A stretch of DNA of 64,000 bases from Vulcanimicrobiota bacterium (lineage in GTDB: Bacteria > Vulcanimicrobiota > Vulcanimicrobiia > Vulcanimicrobiales > Vulcanimicrobiaceae), in contig PMOS01000031.1 in NCBI GenBank assembly GCA_003161435.1, forward strand, positions 150,957-214,956, in the 5' to 3' direction. How positions within the stretch are numbered: the stretch's first letter is position 1; every line of letters begins with the position of its first letter. A program made the translations under genes and the position numbers. Positions 54,683 through 62,969 of this stretch are shown piece by piece. The notes below the pieces were generated by a model. That model was not told where the DNA came from. It saw only the letters and a list, made by a program, of their open reading frames with translations, and searched no databases.

Positions 54683-55408
54683 GTGACTGCCAACGTCAAC
54701 GTCGCCACCGCGTTCCTCGCCGGAGTCGTCTCGTTCGTCTCGCCGTGCGTCCTCCCGCTGATCCCGGCCTATCTCTCCTTCCTCACCGGTTCGAGCCTCG
54801 AAGAGCTCAAGGCGCAGGAGGACGTCGGGAGCCGGGCCCGTGTGATGCTGCACGCCCTCTCGTTCGTCGCCGGCTTCACGGTCGTGTTCATGGCGATCGG
54901 GCTGTCGGCCAGCGCACTGGGCTCGTTCTTCGTCGACTACAAGGATTGGATCGCGCGGATCGGCGGCTTGGTCGTGATCGTCCTCGGCTTGAACATGATC
55001 GGGGTCTTCAAGATCCCGGCACTCATGATGGACAAGCGGCTGCAGGTGCGCAGCGCCAACCGTTCGTTCCTCGCGTCGTTCGCCGTCGGGATCGGGTTTG
55101 CGGCCGGGTGGTCACCGTGCATCGGGCCCATCCTGTCGGGGATCATCCTGCTCGCCTCGCAAGAGAGATATGGGCCGGCGACGTTTCTGCTGTTCGTCTA
55201 TTCGATGGGGCTGGCGGTGCCGTTCCTGATCACCGCCGCCGCGATCACCCGCGCGCTCGGCGCGCTCAACCGCGTCAAGCGCTACCTCGGGGCGATCGAG
55301 ATCGGCGCCGGCGCGTTCCTGGTCGCGACCGGGATCGTGCTGATCACCGGCAGCTTCGGCCGGGTCGCCGGCTTCTTCTATCAATACGTCAAGCCGCCGA
55401 GCCTGTAG
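54683..55408 (+). CDS. ccdA: cytochrome c biogenesis / thiol-disulfide transporter CcdA
   Basis: A 241-residue six-helix membrane protein: SFVSPCVLPLIPAYLSFLTG (first redox Cys-Pro) and GFAAGWSPCIGPILSGI (second) with the internal two-fold symmetry of DsbD-type transporters. It passes electrons from cytoplasmic thioredoxin to the extracytoplasmic side. GTG 54683 follows CAGGGAG. The 128 bases upstream are shared with lgt and include a short GGAGGATGCTCC hairpin. Confidence 0.93.
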   Translation: MTANVNVATAFLAGVVSFVSPCVLPLIPAYLSFLTGSSLEELKAQEDVGSRARVMLHALSFVAGFTVVFMAIGLSASALGSFFVDYKDWIARIGGLVVIVLGLNMIGVFKIPALMMDKRLQVRSANRSFLASFAVGIGFAAGWSPCIGPILSGIILLASQERYGPATFLLFVYSMGLAVPFLITAAAITRALGALNRVKRYLGAIEIGAGAFLVATGIVLITGSFGRVAGFFYQYVKPPSL

Positions 55409-55481
55409 TGCCCCGGACACTGGTGTACGTGGAGTTCAGCGAATCATAGGACAGCGTGCAGGACGCGCGAACGGGCGTCCG

Positions 55482-55931
55482 GTGATCATCGTAGGACTCG
55501 TTGCCGTGGTCGTGTTCGTCCTCGACCGCTGGACGAAGACGATCGTGCTGCACTCGTTCATGCCCGGCGAGAGCCGCGAGGTCGTCCCGCACCTGCTGTG
55601 GTGGACCTACGTACAAAACACGCACGGGGCGTTCGGGATGTTCGGCAACTCGCCGCTGCTGTTGATCGTGCTCGCGCTGCTGGTGCTGGCGGTCTTCACC
55701 TATGCGTTTCGTGACGCCGTCAAGCGATCGTCGCTGGTGCGGATCGCGTTCGGGATGATCGTCGGCGGTGCGATCGGGAACATCGTCGACCGCTTCCAGC
55801 ACCGCTGGGTCGTCGATTTCATCGACTTCCGCACGATTTGGCCGAACGTCTTCAACGTCGCCGACGCCTGCATCAGCGTCGGCGTCGGGTTGTTGGTCCT
55901 TTCGCAACTGTTGCGCGAGAAGCGCGCCTGA
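55482..55931 (+). CDS. lspA: lipoprotein signal peptidase II
   Basis: A 149-residue four-helix aspartyl peptidase: VVVFVLDRWTKTIV, VQNTHGAFGMF, GGAIGNIVDRF (first catalytic Asp) and VFNVADACISVG (second). It acts on lipoproteins after Lgt; the two genes are only 0.9 kb apart. GTG start, with an inverted repeat GGACGC...GCGTCC (55461-55480) immediately before it that could hide the ribosome-binding site. Confidence 0.94.
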   Translation: MIIVGLVAVVVFVLDRWTKTIVLHSFMPGESREVVPHLLWWTYVQNTHGAFGMFGNSPLLLIVLALLVLAVFTYAFRDAVKRSSLVRIAFGMIVGGAIGNIVDRFQHRWVVDFIDFRTIWPNVFNVADACISVGVGLLVLSQLLREKRA

Positions 55932-56827
55932 CGCACGTCGTCGACGACGCCGAGGCCGGACTGCGGCTCGACGTCCTCACCGCGCGGCTGACCGGGTTCT
56001 CGCGCTCGCACGTGGCCACGGCCTTGCGAGACGGCGCGGCGACCGTCAACGGCGCGGCGGGCAAGCCCAGCACGCTGCTCGACCCTGGTGATCGCGTCGA
56101 CTACGCGATCGAAGCGCCGCGCGTGCTCGACGCGCAGCCCGAGGCGATCGCCATCGACGTCGTCTACGAAGACGACGATCTGCTGGTCGTCGACAAAGCC
56201 GCCGGAATGGTGACTCATCCGGCCCACGGCGTCTCCGACGGAACGCTCGTCAACGCGCTGCTGGCGCACGTACCGGTGCTGCCCGGCGAGCGGCTGCGCG
56301 CCGGGCTCGTGCACCGGCTGGATCGCGACACGTCTGGGTTGCTGCTGGTCGCCAAAACCGACGCTGCGCTCGCGACGCTCGGCCGCGCGATGCAGGCTCG
56401 CTACATCGAACGAGAGTACCGCGGTATCGTCGTCGGCGTCCCCGACGACGCCGAAGGGACGATCCGCGGCGCGATCGGCCGCGATCCGCGCAACCGCCTC
56501 AAGTACGCGATCCGCGAACAAGGGAAGCCCGCGGTGACGCACTACGCGGTGCGCGAGCGCTTGCGTGGTGCGAGCGAGTTGACGTTTCGGCTGGAAACCG
56601 GGCGCACGCATCAGATCCGCGTGCATATGGCCGCACTCGGGCACGCCGTGGTCAACGATCCGATCTACGGTCGCAGTGATTCGCGCCTACCGCTGGCCGG
56701 ACAAGCGTTGCACGCCTGGCGGTTGCGCTTCAAGCACCCGCGCACGAAACAAATGATCGCGCTCGAAAGCGAGCCTCCACCCGAGTATCTCGCCACGCTC
56801 GAGATGCTCCGGCTCCCGCAGTCGTGA
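55928..56827 (+). CDS. rluD: RluD-family 23S rRNA pseudouridine synthase
   Basis: A 299-residue protein: an S4 domain (about 10-60, GLRLDVLTARLTGFSRSHVA) and the catalytic RsuA/RluD domain with VHRLDRDTSGLLLVAKTD (catalytic Asp), REYRGIVVG and ETGRTHQIRVHMAALGH. It isomerises uridines in helix 69 region of 23S rRNA in relatives. No ATG, GTG or TTG gives the normal N-terminus. CTG at 55928 overlaps the lspA stop (CTGA) and places the S4 domain correctly; a TTG at 55838 would require a 94-base overlap with lspA. Confidence 0.9.
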   Translation: MTHVVDDAEAGLRLDVLTARLTGFSRSHVATALRDGAATVNGAAGKPSTLLDPGDRVDYAIEAPRVLDAQPEAIAIDVVYEDDDLLVVDKAAGMVTHPAHGVSDGTLVNALLAHVPVLPGERLRAGLVHRLDRDTSGLLLVAKTDAALATLGRAMQARYIEREYRGIVVGVPDDAEGTIRGAIGRDPRNRLKYAIREQGKPAVTHYAVRERLRGASELTFRLETGRTHQIRVHMAALGHAVVNDPIYGRSDSRLPLAGQALHAWRLRFKHPRTKQMIALESEPPPEYLATLEMLRLPQS

Positions 56828-56836
56828 CGCAGCATG

Positions 56837-57757
56837 CTATGACTGCGTACGTAACGCTCGACGCTGGGCTCGCTCCGTGTAGAGCGCCGCGTCGGCCCGC
56901 GCAATCAGCTCGCCGATGGAATCCCCCGGTTCGAATTGCGCAAGGCCAACCGTTATGGACCCGCCCTCCGGTCGTTTCGCAAGCGCGGCGTTCACGAGTG
57001 CGAATCGCTGCGTCGCATGCGCGATGTCCAGACCCGGGAGCAGGCAGACGAACTCGTCACCTCCGTAGCGGATGACGCGGTCGTAGGAGCGCAACGTTGC
57101 CCTCAAGGTGTCGGCGACTTCGCGCAGCACGCGGTCACCGGCAGCATGACCGCGAGAGTCGTTGATCGTCTTGAGGTCGTCGACGTCGACGAACGCAAGC
57201 GCGAGAGGCTCCTTTGTCCGCGCCGCTCGAGCGATCTCGCGTTCCAGTTCCGCGAGTCCGGGGCCACGCAGGTACACACCGGTGAGATCGTCCATGGACG
57301 CCTGCTCGCGCTCGGTCGCCGACGCGCCGCGATCGGAAAACGCGGTGTTCCGGTCAGCCTCGGCTTGACTGCGTTCGGCAGCCCCCGCTCCGCGATCAGC
57401 GAACGCTGTCGTACGGTCGACTTCGGATTTACTGCGTTCGCTGGCAGCTGCCCCACGATCTTGCCAGGCTCGATTTCGGTCGAAGGCGGCTTCGCTCCGA
57501 TCCAGCGCCCGAACCTCGGATTGCGCGGCGACTTCATCCCGCTCGTCAGCGGCTCGATCGCGCTCGTCTCCCGCATGATCTCGCCGCTCGGCGATATCGT
57601 CCCGGCGGTTCGCGGCTCGGTCACGCTCATCACCCGCGTCGTCACGGCGCTCGGCCATGTCGTCGCGGTGGTCGCCCGCCTGATCGCGGTCGTCACCCGC
57701 CCTATCACGCAGCTCGGCGGCATTGTCCCGCGGGTCGGCGCCGCCGAGGTTCTCCAC
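56837..57757 (-). CDS. GGDEF diguanylate cyclase with charged Asp/Arg repeat N-terminus
   Basis: A 306-residue protein. Residues about 10-150 are a tandem, highly charged repeat (DRAGDDRDQAGDHRDDMAE, later RSQAEADRNTAFSDRGASA) predicted as a long single helix or coiled coil. The C-terminal GGDEF domain (about 155-300) has MDDLTGVYLRGPG, DVDDLKTINDSRGHAAGD and the intact YGGDEF active site, so c-di-GMP synthesis is likely. No membrane segment. GTG 57757 is the first start; the frame is open 32 codons further without a start. It could counterbalance the HD-GYP protein at 25193. Confidence 0.88.
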   Translation of the reverse strand: MENLGGADPRDNAAELRDRAGDDRDQAGDHRDDMAERRDDAGDERDRAANRRDDIAERRDHAGDERDRAADERDEVAAQSEVRALDRSEAAFDRNRAWQDRGAAASERSKSEVDRTTAFADRGAGAAERSQAEADRNTAFSDRGASATEREQASMDDLTGVYLRGPGLAELEREIARAARTKEPLALAFVDVDDLKTINDSRGHAAGDRVLREVADTLRATLRSYDRVIRYGGDEFVCLLPGLDIAHATQRFALVNAALAKRPEGGSITVGLAQFEPGDSIGELIARADAALYTERAQRRALRTQS

Positions 57758-57881
57758 AACGCGGTGGTTCCACCCCGACGGTCCCAGAACCGCCTTCGGT
57801 ACAAGGTCCCGGCTTCCGAAGGTCGGGAAGCTGCCTGCACCATCAGACTCATGAGATCGGGCGTCCTAGGATGACATTGAA

Positions 57882-59012
57882 GTGAGCGGCGAGTTCGCGC
57901 TGCTCGCGACTTCGGGTGCGGCGCGGCGCGGGGCGCTGACGACCGCGCACGGTGAGGTGGCGACGCCGTGCTTCATGCCGGTTGGAACACTCGGCGACGT
58001 GAAACTCCTCGAACCGCGCGATCTGCACGAGATCGGCACGACCATCGTGCTGGCGAATACGTATCATCTCTGGCTGCGGCCGGGCGGCGATACGCTCGCG
58101 GCCGCCGGCGGCCTCCACCGCTTCATGGCCTGGGACGGACCGGTCCTGACCGACTCGGGCGGATATCAGGTCTTCAGCCTCGAGTCGCGCCGCACGATCG
58201 ACGCCGACGGCGTCACGTTTCGGTCGCATCTCGACGGCAGCGAACATCGCTTCACCCCCGAGAACGTCGTCGCGTTCCAGGAAGCGTTGGGCGTCGACAT
58301 CGCGATGGCACTCGACCAGTGCATCAAGTTGCCGGCGGAGCGCGGCGAAGTCGAAGCCGCCGTCGCTCGGACCAGCGCGTGGGCCGAGCGCTGCCGCGCG
58401 GCCCGCCGGCACCCCGATCGCACGCTGCTCTTCGGGATCGTGCAAGGCGGCCTCGACGAAGCGCTGCGCGCGCGCAGCGCCGCCGAGCTCGTCGCGTTGG
58501 ACCTGCCCGGTTACGCGATCGGCGGCCTCTCGGTCGGCGAGACGCGCGAAGAGATGGATCGCATCGCGCAATTCACCACGGTGCTGCTCCCCGCGAACAA
58601 ACCGCGTTACCTGATGGGCGTGGGCACCGTGCGCGATCTGCTGGCCGGGATCGATCGCGGTATCGACATGTTCGACTGCGTCTACCCGACGCGCAGCGGA
58701 CGGCACGGCCGCGTGCTCACCCGGCGCGGTCGCGAGTACAACGTCCGCAATGCAGCGTATGCCCGCGACTTCGGGCCGGTCGACGAAGATTGTGACTGCC
58801 GCGTATGCGCGACGTACACGCGAGCATATCTCTCGCACCTGTTCCGATCGGGCGAGACGCTCGGCCAGCGACTCCTCTCGTACCACAACGTCGCGGCGCT
58901 GACCGACCTGATGTGCGGCGCGCGCGCCGCGATCGAACAGGATCGCTGGGCCGCATTCCGCGACGCGTTCGTGAAGGCGCCTGCCACCGACTCCGAAAAG
59001 GGGGAGGTATGA
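57882..59012 (+). CDS. tgt: tRNA-guanine transglycosylase (queuine tRNA-ribosyltransferase)
   Basis: A 376-residue TIM-barrel enzyme: LTDSGGYQVFSL (catalytic base Asp), IVQGG, GGLSVGETREEMDR, MGVGTVRDLL, MFDCVYPTRSGRHG (nucleophile Asp region) and the zinc site CDCRVCATYTRAYLSHL. It exchanges guanine-34 for preQ1 in GUN-anticodon tRNAs. GTG start. Its stop overlaps the next gene (ATGA), an exported protein. Confidence 0.96.
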   Translation: MSGEFALLATSGAARRGALTTAHGEVATPCFMPVGTLGDVKLLEPRDLHEIGTTIVLANTYHLWLRPGGDTLAAAGGLHRFMAWDGPVLTDSGGYQVFSLESRRTIDADGVTFRSHLDGSEHRFTPENVVAFQEALGVDIAMALDQCIKLPAERGEVEAAVARTSAWAERCRAARRHPDRTLLFGIVQGGLDEALRARSAAELVALDLPGYAIGGLSVGETREEMDRIAQFTTVLLPANKPRYLMGVGTVRDLLAGIDRGIDMFDCVYPTRSGRHGRVLTRRGREYNVRNAAYARDFGPVDEDCDCRVCATYTRAYLSHLFRSGETLGQRLLSYHNVAALTDLMCGARAAIEQDRWAAFRDAFVKAPATDSEKGEV

Positions 59013-59848
59013 GCAAGGGGTGTGCACGCGCCGCCGTCATGACGGCCGCGTTCTTGGCGTCGACGGCGGGGGCGGCGTATGCCGATCCGGTCGATGCCAC
59101 CTTCGCCCTCACGGTGAACCCGCTCTTCGGCCAACACCAGGTTGCGGGCGGACAACGCGATACGCTCAGCTTTGCGCCGTTGCCGCTGGGCGAACTCACG
59201 CTGCGGCGCCGTGACGACAGCATTCGCATCGAAGGTCTCCCGCCCGTGGCGTTCACGTACGGCGGCGGCGGCGGCGGCGACGGCGCGCAATCGACGCAGC
59301 TATCGCTCATCAACGCGACGTATCGTCGCACGTTCGCCGGCGGCTGGTTCATCGGCGCTGGTGAGACGCTGTACAACCAGTTCACGAGCTACGGCGTCGC
59401 AAACGGGAACTTTGCATACACGCGCGGCCAGCTGGTCGTTCCGATCGATGGTTCGGAGGCCCAGTACTCGCGCGTCACCGGCGCGCGCTTCGAAGCCGGA
59501 CGGATGGTTCAGCAGGGTCGGGACCGGATCGAGTACTGGGCGGCCGTGAACCCGCGGATGCGGGGCATACAGTACACGCGCATCCCTACGATCTCGTTCG
59601 CGTGCCAGTCTTTCGGCAACGCGCCGCCGTGCGTGCCGCCGACGCACACGCTGACCTTCGCCGACCCGGAGAACGCCACTCAGGTCGATCTGTCGGCACG
59701 CATCGCGCATCGCGTCTCGAAGAACGGCGAGTTGCTATACGGCCTGCGCTACTTGAACTACTCAGCGCACTACGACGATTTTCCCGGGAGAATCGCCGAT
59801 CGCAACGTCGGCTTCGCCCCGACGGTCGGTTTTCGCCTCCGGCTATAG
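59009..59848 (+). CDS. exported outer-membrane barrel-like protein
   Basis: A 279-residue protein with a signal peptide (ARAAVMTAAFLASTAGAAYA) and alternating strands rich in Tyr and Gly, e.g. FAGGWFIGAGETLYNQFTSYG and NGELLYGLRYLNYSAHYDDF, ending NVGFAPTVGFRLRL as a terminal strand. This pattern suggests a small outer-membrane barrel of unknown cargo. A Gly run (six) lies near residue 85. The ATG overlaps the tgt stop. Confidence 0.7.
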   Translation: MSKGCARAAVMTAAFLASTAGAAYADPVDATFALTVNPLFGQHQVAGGQRDTLSFAPLPLGELTLRRRDDSIRIEGLPPVAFTYGGGGGGDGAQSTQLSLINATYRRTFAGGWFIGAGETLYNQFTSYGVANGNFAYTRGQLVVPIDGSEAQYSRVTGARFEAGRMVQQGRDRIEYWAAVNPRMRGIQYTRIPTISFACQSFGNAPPCVPPTHTLTFADPENATQVDLSARIAHRVSKNGELLYGLRYLNYSAHYDDFPGRIADRNVGFAPTVGFRLRL

Positions 59849-60088
59849 CTGGTCTGCGCCGTCCCCGGCGTCAATGACCCCGAGCCGGCGCGCGCGCGCC
59901 AACAGGTCGCGGCGACCGTGCGCTTCGAGCTTCACCGCCGCGTTCCGGATATGCGTGCGGACGGTGTTCAGGTTGCGGTTCATGAGCCTGGCGATCTGCG
60001 GGGTCTTGTGGCCGGCGGCGAGCAGCCGCAGGATCTCGGTTTCGGTGCCGGTCAGCAGGCTCGGCGGGGCCGCGAACAGGGAGAACAT
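59843..60088 (-). CDS. single-domain LuxR/GerE-type regulator
   Basis: An 81-residue protein that is essentially one LuxR-type HTH: LLTGTETEILRLLAAGHKTPQIARLMNRNLNTVRTHIRNAAVKLEAHGRRDL. No receiver or sensor domain. The upstream region (60089-60160) is AT-richer and has a TATAAC (60130-60125, minus). It overlaps the convergent barrel gene by 6 bases. Confidence 0.85.
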   Translation of the reverse strand: MFSLFAAPPSLLTGTETEILRLLAAGHKTPQIARLMNRNLNTVRTHIRNAAVKLEAHGRRDLLARARRLGVIDAGDGADQL

Positions 60089-60160
60089 GACCAGAGATTA
60101 CTGCAACAGCAGCAGGTACTCCTAGTTATATCATGCTACTCAGGAAACTCCGAACCGCCA

Positions 60161-60376
60161 TTACGGCAGGAACGGAAGCCGGATCACATTGGGCGGTAAC
60201 GGCTCCGCCGGCGCGGGCACATCCTTGAGCGCGAAGAGGCGCTCGAGGTCGGCGCGCGTGTAGCTGGGCAGGCCCAAACCACGCCGCGCGGCAGCGCACA
60301 GCTCGAGGAACGCGATATAGGGCTCGTCGTCGGGGTCGACGAGGCCCGAGACGCCGACCGGGAACGGAGATGCCAT
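60161..60376 (-). CDS. small hypothetical protein
   Basis: A 71-residue ORF with ATG start: PDDEPYIAFLELCAAARRGLGLPSY, then TRADLERLFALKDVP and a Pro-rich end. Amino-acid composition is protein-like, but no family was recognised. It lies upstream of, and on the same strand as, the single-domain LuxR gene. Confidence 0.5.
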   Translation of the reverse strand: MASPFPVGVSGLVDPDDEPYIAFLELCAAARRGLGLPSYTRADLERLFALKDVPAPAEPLPPNVIRLPFLP

Positions 60377-60461
60377 GCAACGATCGTACGCCGGGCGAGT
60401 GCCAACTGCTTGTCACAGCCGAACGTTGCTTCGCCGCGGAGCCTGGTTAGGGTGAATCGTC

Positions 60462-60792
60462 GTGCTCTCGAAGCTATCGGAAACCATCGTGGCGCTACGC
60501 AGCATCTCGTCCGTTAAAGTTCTCCGGCACGGTGCTTCAGCAATTGCTGTTCTGTCGCTCGTGTGCCTAACGACTAGCGCGGTACGTGCGCAGCAGACTC
60601 CGTGGACCGCGGTGCAGGACGCCGCTCTGTTAACACCGGTGTTTCTGCTTCAGCGAAATCACTATCTGGAGCTATCATCTGACCATGCCAGGGACCTATC
60701 GCATCGTCGTGCGCGCAACGGCGTCCGGCGTAAACACGACGAACGTGGATAAGGAGCAAAGCACGACGGTGACGCTCACCATCGACCCCTAG
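60462..60792 (+). pseudogene. frameshifted exported protein remnant
   Basis: The first frame (from GTG 60462) gives a convincing signal peptide (HGASAIAVLSLVCLTTSAVRAQ) and PWTAVQDAALLTPVFLLQ. From about 60655 a different frame reads EITIWSYHLTMPGTYRIVV, RATASGVNTTNVDKEQ, TTVTLTIDP and stops at 60792, a typical Ig-like/fibronectin strand pattern. Neither frame is complete alone, implying deletion or frameshift of a small secreted protein. Confidence 0.5.
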
Positions 60793-60823
60793 GAGCGGGC
60801 TGAACGGAATCGAAGCGCATCTC

Positions 60824-62731
60824 GTGCGGAAATCGACTCGCGCGGCCGCGCTCGTGGCCGCGTTCGCTTTGACGGTGAGCGCCGGGATCGTCGCCACGAC
60901 CCGTGTCTCTGCGCAGACGCCGGCCCCGATCGTCCTCCACGTCGATGCCTCGCACGCCGTGCAAGGATTGCTCGCCGTGAACGAGCACGTGCCCGTCACG
61001 TCCGGCCCGCTGACGCTCGTCTATCCGAAGTGGATTCCGGGCGAGCACTCCCCGAGCGGGCCGCTCCCGAACCTGGCTGGGCTACACCTCAGCACCGCCG
61101 GACACCCGATCGCCTGGACCCGCGACCCCGTCGACCTGTACGCGATCCACCTCGACGTGCCGGCCGCCGTCACGTCGATCGACGTCGACTTCGTCTATCT
61201 CGGCGCGAACGACGGCAACTACAGCTCGGCGCGGCTCTCGACGCCCAACCTGCTGTCGTTGACCTGGAACAAGGTGATCTTGACGCCGAAGGTCGCCGAC
61301 TACGCGACGCAGCAGATCGCGGCGTCGCTCACGCTCCCCGGCGCCGATTGGAAGTACGCGACCGCACTCGACACGTTGGCTCACAGCGGAGCCGAAGTGT
61401 CGTTCAAGCCCGTCACGCAGGAGATGCTGATCGACTCGCCGCTCGACGCCGGGATCAACGCCCGGACGTGGCGGCTCGGTGAGTTCGAAGGTGTTCCGGT
61501 CGAGCTCGCCGCGTTCGCCGACACACCGGATCAGCTCGACGTCAGCGACGCGACGATCCAGAAGCTCCGCAACCTCGTCGCGCAGATGCACGGGCTGTAC
61601 CACTGGCGCCACTTCAACCACTACACGTTCCTGTTGACGCTGAGCGACGTGATGCCCGGCGAGGGGGTCGAGCACCACCAATCGAGCGACGACGGCAGCG
61701 TGGGCGACTTTCTCACCGACCACTCCTCGCTGATCGCCGACGGCGATCTGCTCTCGCACGAATGGAATCACTCGTGGAACGGAAAGTACCGGCGCCCCTC
61801 CGATCTGGCGACGCGGAATCTTCAGGATCCGATGATCGATACGACGCTGTGGGTGTACGAGGGCATGACGCAGTTCTACGGCGAGCTGCAGGCCGAACGC
61901 TCCGGAATTCGATCGAAGCAAGATTGGCTCGACTCGCTGGCCGGGACGTACGCGATGCTCGACGCGACCCATGGCCGTCTGTGGCGGCCGCTGATCGACA
62001 CCGCTACCGCGGCGTCGGTTCTCTACGGCGCGTCCAGGGAGTGGGAGAACGAGCGCCGTTCGGTCGACTACTACCCGGAAGGCGCGCTGATGTGGCTCGA
62101 CGCCGACGTGACGATTCGCCGCCTCTCGCACGGGCGGCGGTCGCTGGACGACGTCGCGCGCAGCTTTTTCGGCCACGGCGAGAACAGCGGCCCGCAGGTG
62201 GTGACGTACACGCGCGCCGATATCGTCGCCGCGCTCAGTGCGGTACAACCGTACGACTGGGCCGCTTTTCTGCACCGGCATCTCGACGAGGTCGCACCAC
62301 ACCCGCCCGATCCGTTCACGGCCGGCGGCTACAAGCTCGTCTACACCGACAAGATATCCGAAATCGAGAAGGCGCAAAACAGCGGCCGGCGTCACCGCAT
62401 GGACCTGCGCTACTCGCTCGGGATCGCGGGCAATGCCGACGGCACCGTCGTCGACGTGCTGTGGAACTCGCCGGCGTTTGCCGCCGGCATCGGGCCTGGC
62501 GAGAAGATCGTCGCGGTGAACGATCGCGCGCTCACCGGAGGCCAGACGCAGATGGATACCGTCCTGAAGGCCGCCGAGCGCGGCGGCCCGATTCGGCTGC
62601 TCCTGAGCGGCGGGGATGTCTACCGGACGGTGACCATCGACTACCACGGCGGCCCGCGCTACCCGCACCTCCAGCGCCTGGACGGTACCTCCGACGTGCT
62701 GACCGAGGTGGCCAAGCCGCTACCAGGCTAG
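60824..62731 (+). CDS. exported M61-family glycyl aminopeptidase-like metalloprotease with PDZ domain
   Basis: A 635-residue protein: signal peptide (AAALVAAFALTVSAGIVA), an N-terminal beta domain, a central gluzincin domain with the zinc site HEWNH (residues 312-316) and downstream WVYEGMTQFYGELQ (third ligand Glu), and a C-terminal PDZ domain with NSPAFAAGIGPGEKIVAVND. The family cleaves N-terminal Gly/Ala peptides. GTG start. The central HEWNHSWNGK matches the M61 HExxH-x-W-N pattern. Likely periplasmic or surface-exposed. Confidence 0.92.
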   Translation: MRKSTRAAALVAAFALTVSAGIVATTRVSAQTPAPIVLHVDASHAVQGLLAVNEHVPVTSGPLTLVYPKWIPGEHSPSGPLPNLAGLHLSTAGHPIAWTRDPVDLYAIHLDVPAAVTSIDVDFVYLGANDGNYSSARLSTPNLLSLTWNKVILTPKVADYATQQIAASLTLPGADWKYATALDTLAHSGAEVSFKPVTQEMLIDSPLDAGINARTWRLGEFEGVPVELAAFADTPDQLDVSDATIQKLRNLVAQMHGLYHWRHFNHYTFLLTLSDVMPGEGVEHHQSSDDGSVGDFLTDHSSLIADGDLLSHEWNHSWNGKYRRPSDLATRNLQDPMIDTTLWVYEGMTQFYGELQAERSGIRSKQDWLDSLAGTYAMLDATHGRLWRPLIDTATAASVLYGASREWENERRSVDYYPEGALMWLDADVTIRRLSHGRRSLDDVARSFFGHGENSGPQVVTYTRADIVAALSAVQPYDWAAFLHRHLDEVAPHPPDPFTAGGYKLVYTDKISEIEKAQNSGRRHRMDLRYSLGIAGNADGTVVDVLWNSPAFAAGIGPGEKIVAVNDRALTGGQTQMDTVLKAAERGGPIRLLLSGGDVYRTVTIDYHGGPRYPHLQRLDGTSDVLTEVAKPLPG

Positions 62732-62775
62732 CCCCTGCCGACCAAAATCGTTACCGTCCCCCTCGTGGGGGGCGG

Positions 62776-62805
62776 TTGACAACGGTTCGCAGTTCGTAGT
62801 ACAAA
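62776..62805 (+). promoter_or_regulatory. ilv promoter
   Basis: TTGACA (62776-62781), 18 bases, TACAAA (62800-62805). Expected transcription start is about 62812, four bases before the leader ATG, so the leader peptide would be nearly leaderless. Perfect -35. Confidence 0.6.
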
Positions 62806-62815
62806 CGGTCCCACG

Positions 62816-62893
62816 ATGTCTGCTCGGCTGCTCGTCCTCGTTATTGGCGTCCTTCTTGCGGTTCCACTGAACCGGCGAGCAGCTTTCGCATAG
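62816..62893 (+). CDS. ilvL: branched-chain amino-acid leader peptide (attenuator)
   Basis: A 25-codon ORF. Codons 5-18 read [14 protein letters not shown]: eleven of fourteen residues are Leu, Val or Ile, the amino acids made by the pathway that IlvC serves. It ends at TAG 62891-62893, 26 bases before the terminator stem. Ribosome stalling on uncharged Leu/Val/Ile tRNAs would free segment 62872-62879 for antiterminator pairing. Confidence 0.75.
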   Translation: MSARLLVLVIGVLLAVPLNRRAAFA

Positions 62894-62919
62894 CGACGAA
62901 CGAGTCGCCCCACACATGC

Positions 62920-62954
62920 AAAAGCCCCTCGCCGGTAGGCGGGGGGCTTTTTTA
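62920..62954 (+). terminator. attenuator terminator before ilvC
   Basis: Stem GCCCCTCGCC (62924-62933), loop GGTA, GGCGGGGGGC (62938-62947) with one G-U pair, flanked by AAAA and a T6 run. The alternative helix is CCGGCGAG (62872-62879) with CTCGCCGG (62929-62936). A protector helix GCTGCTCG (62827-62834) with CGAGCAGC (62876-62883) completes a classical 1:2 / 2:3 / 3:4 attenuator. Confidence 0.85.
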
Positions 62955-62969
62955 TCTCCGGAGGACCTA

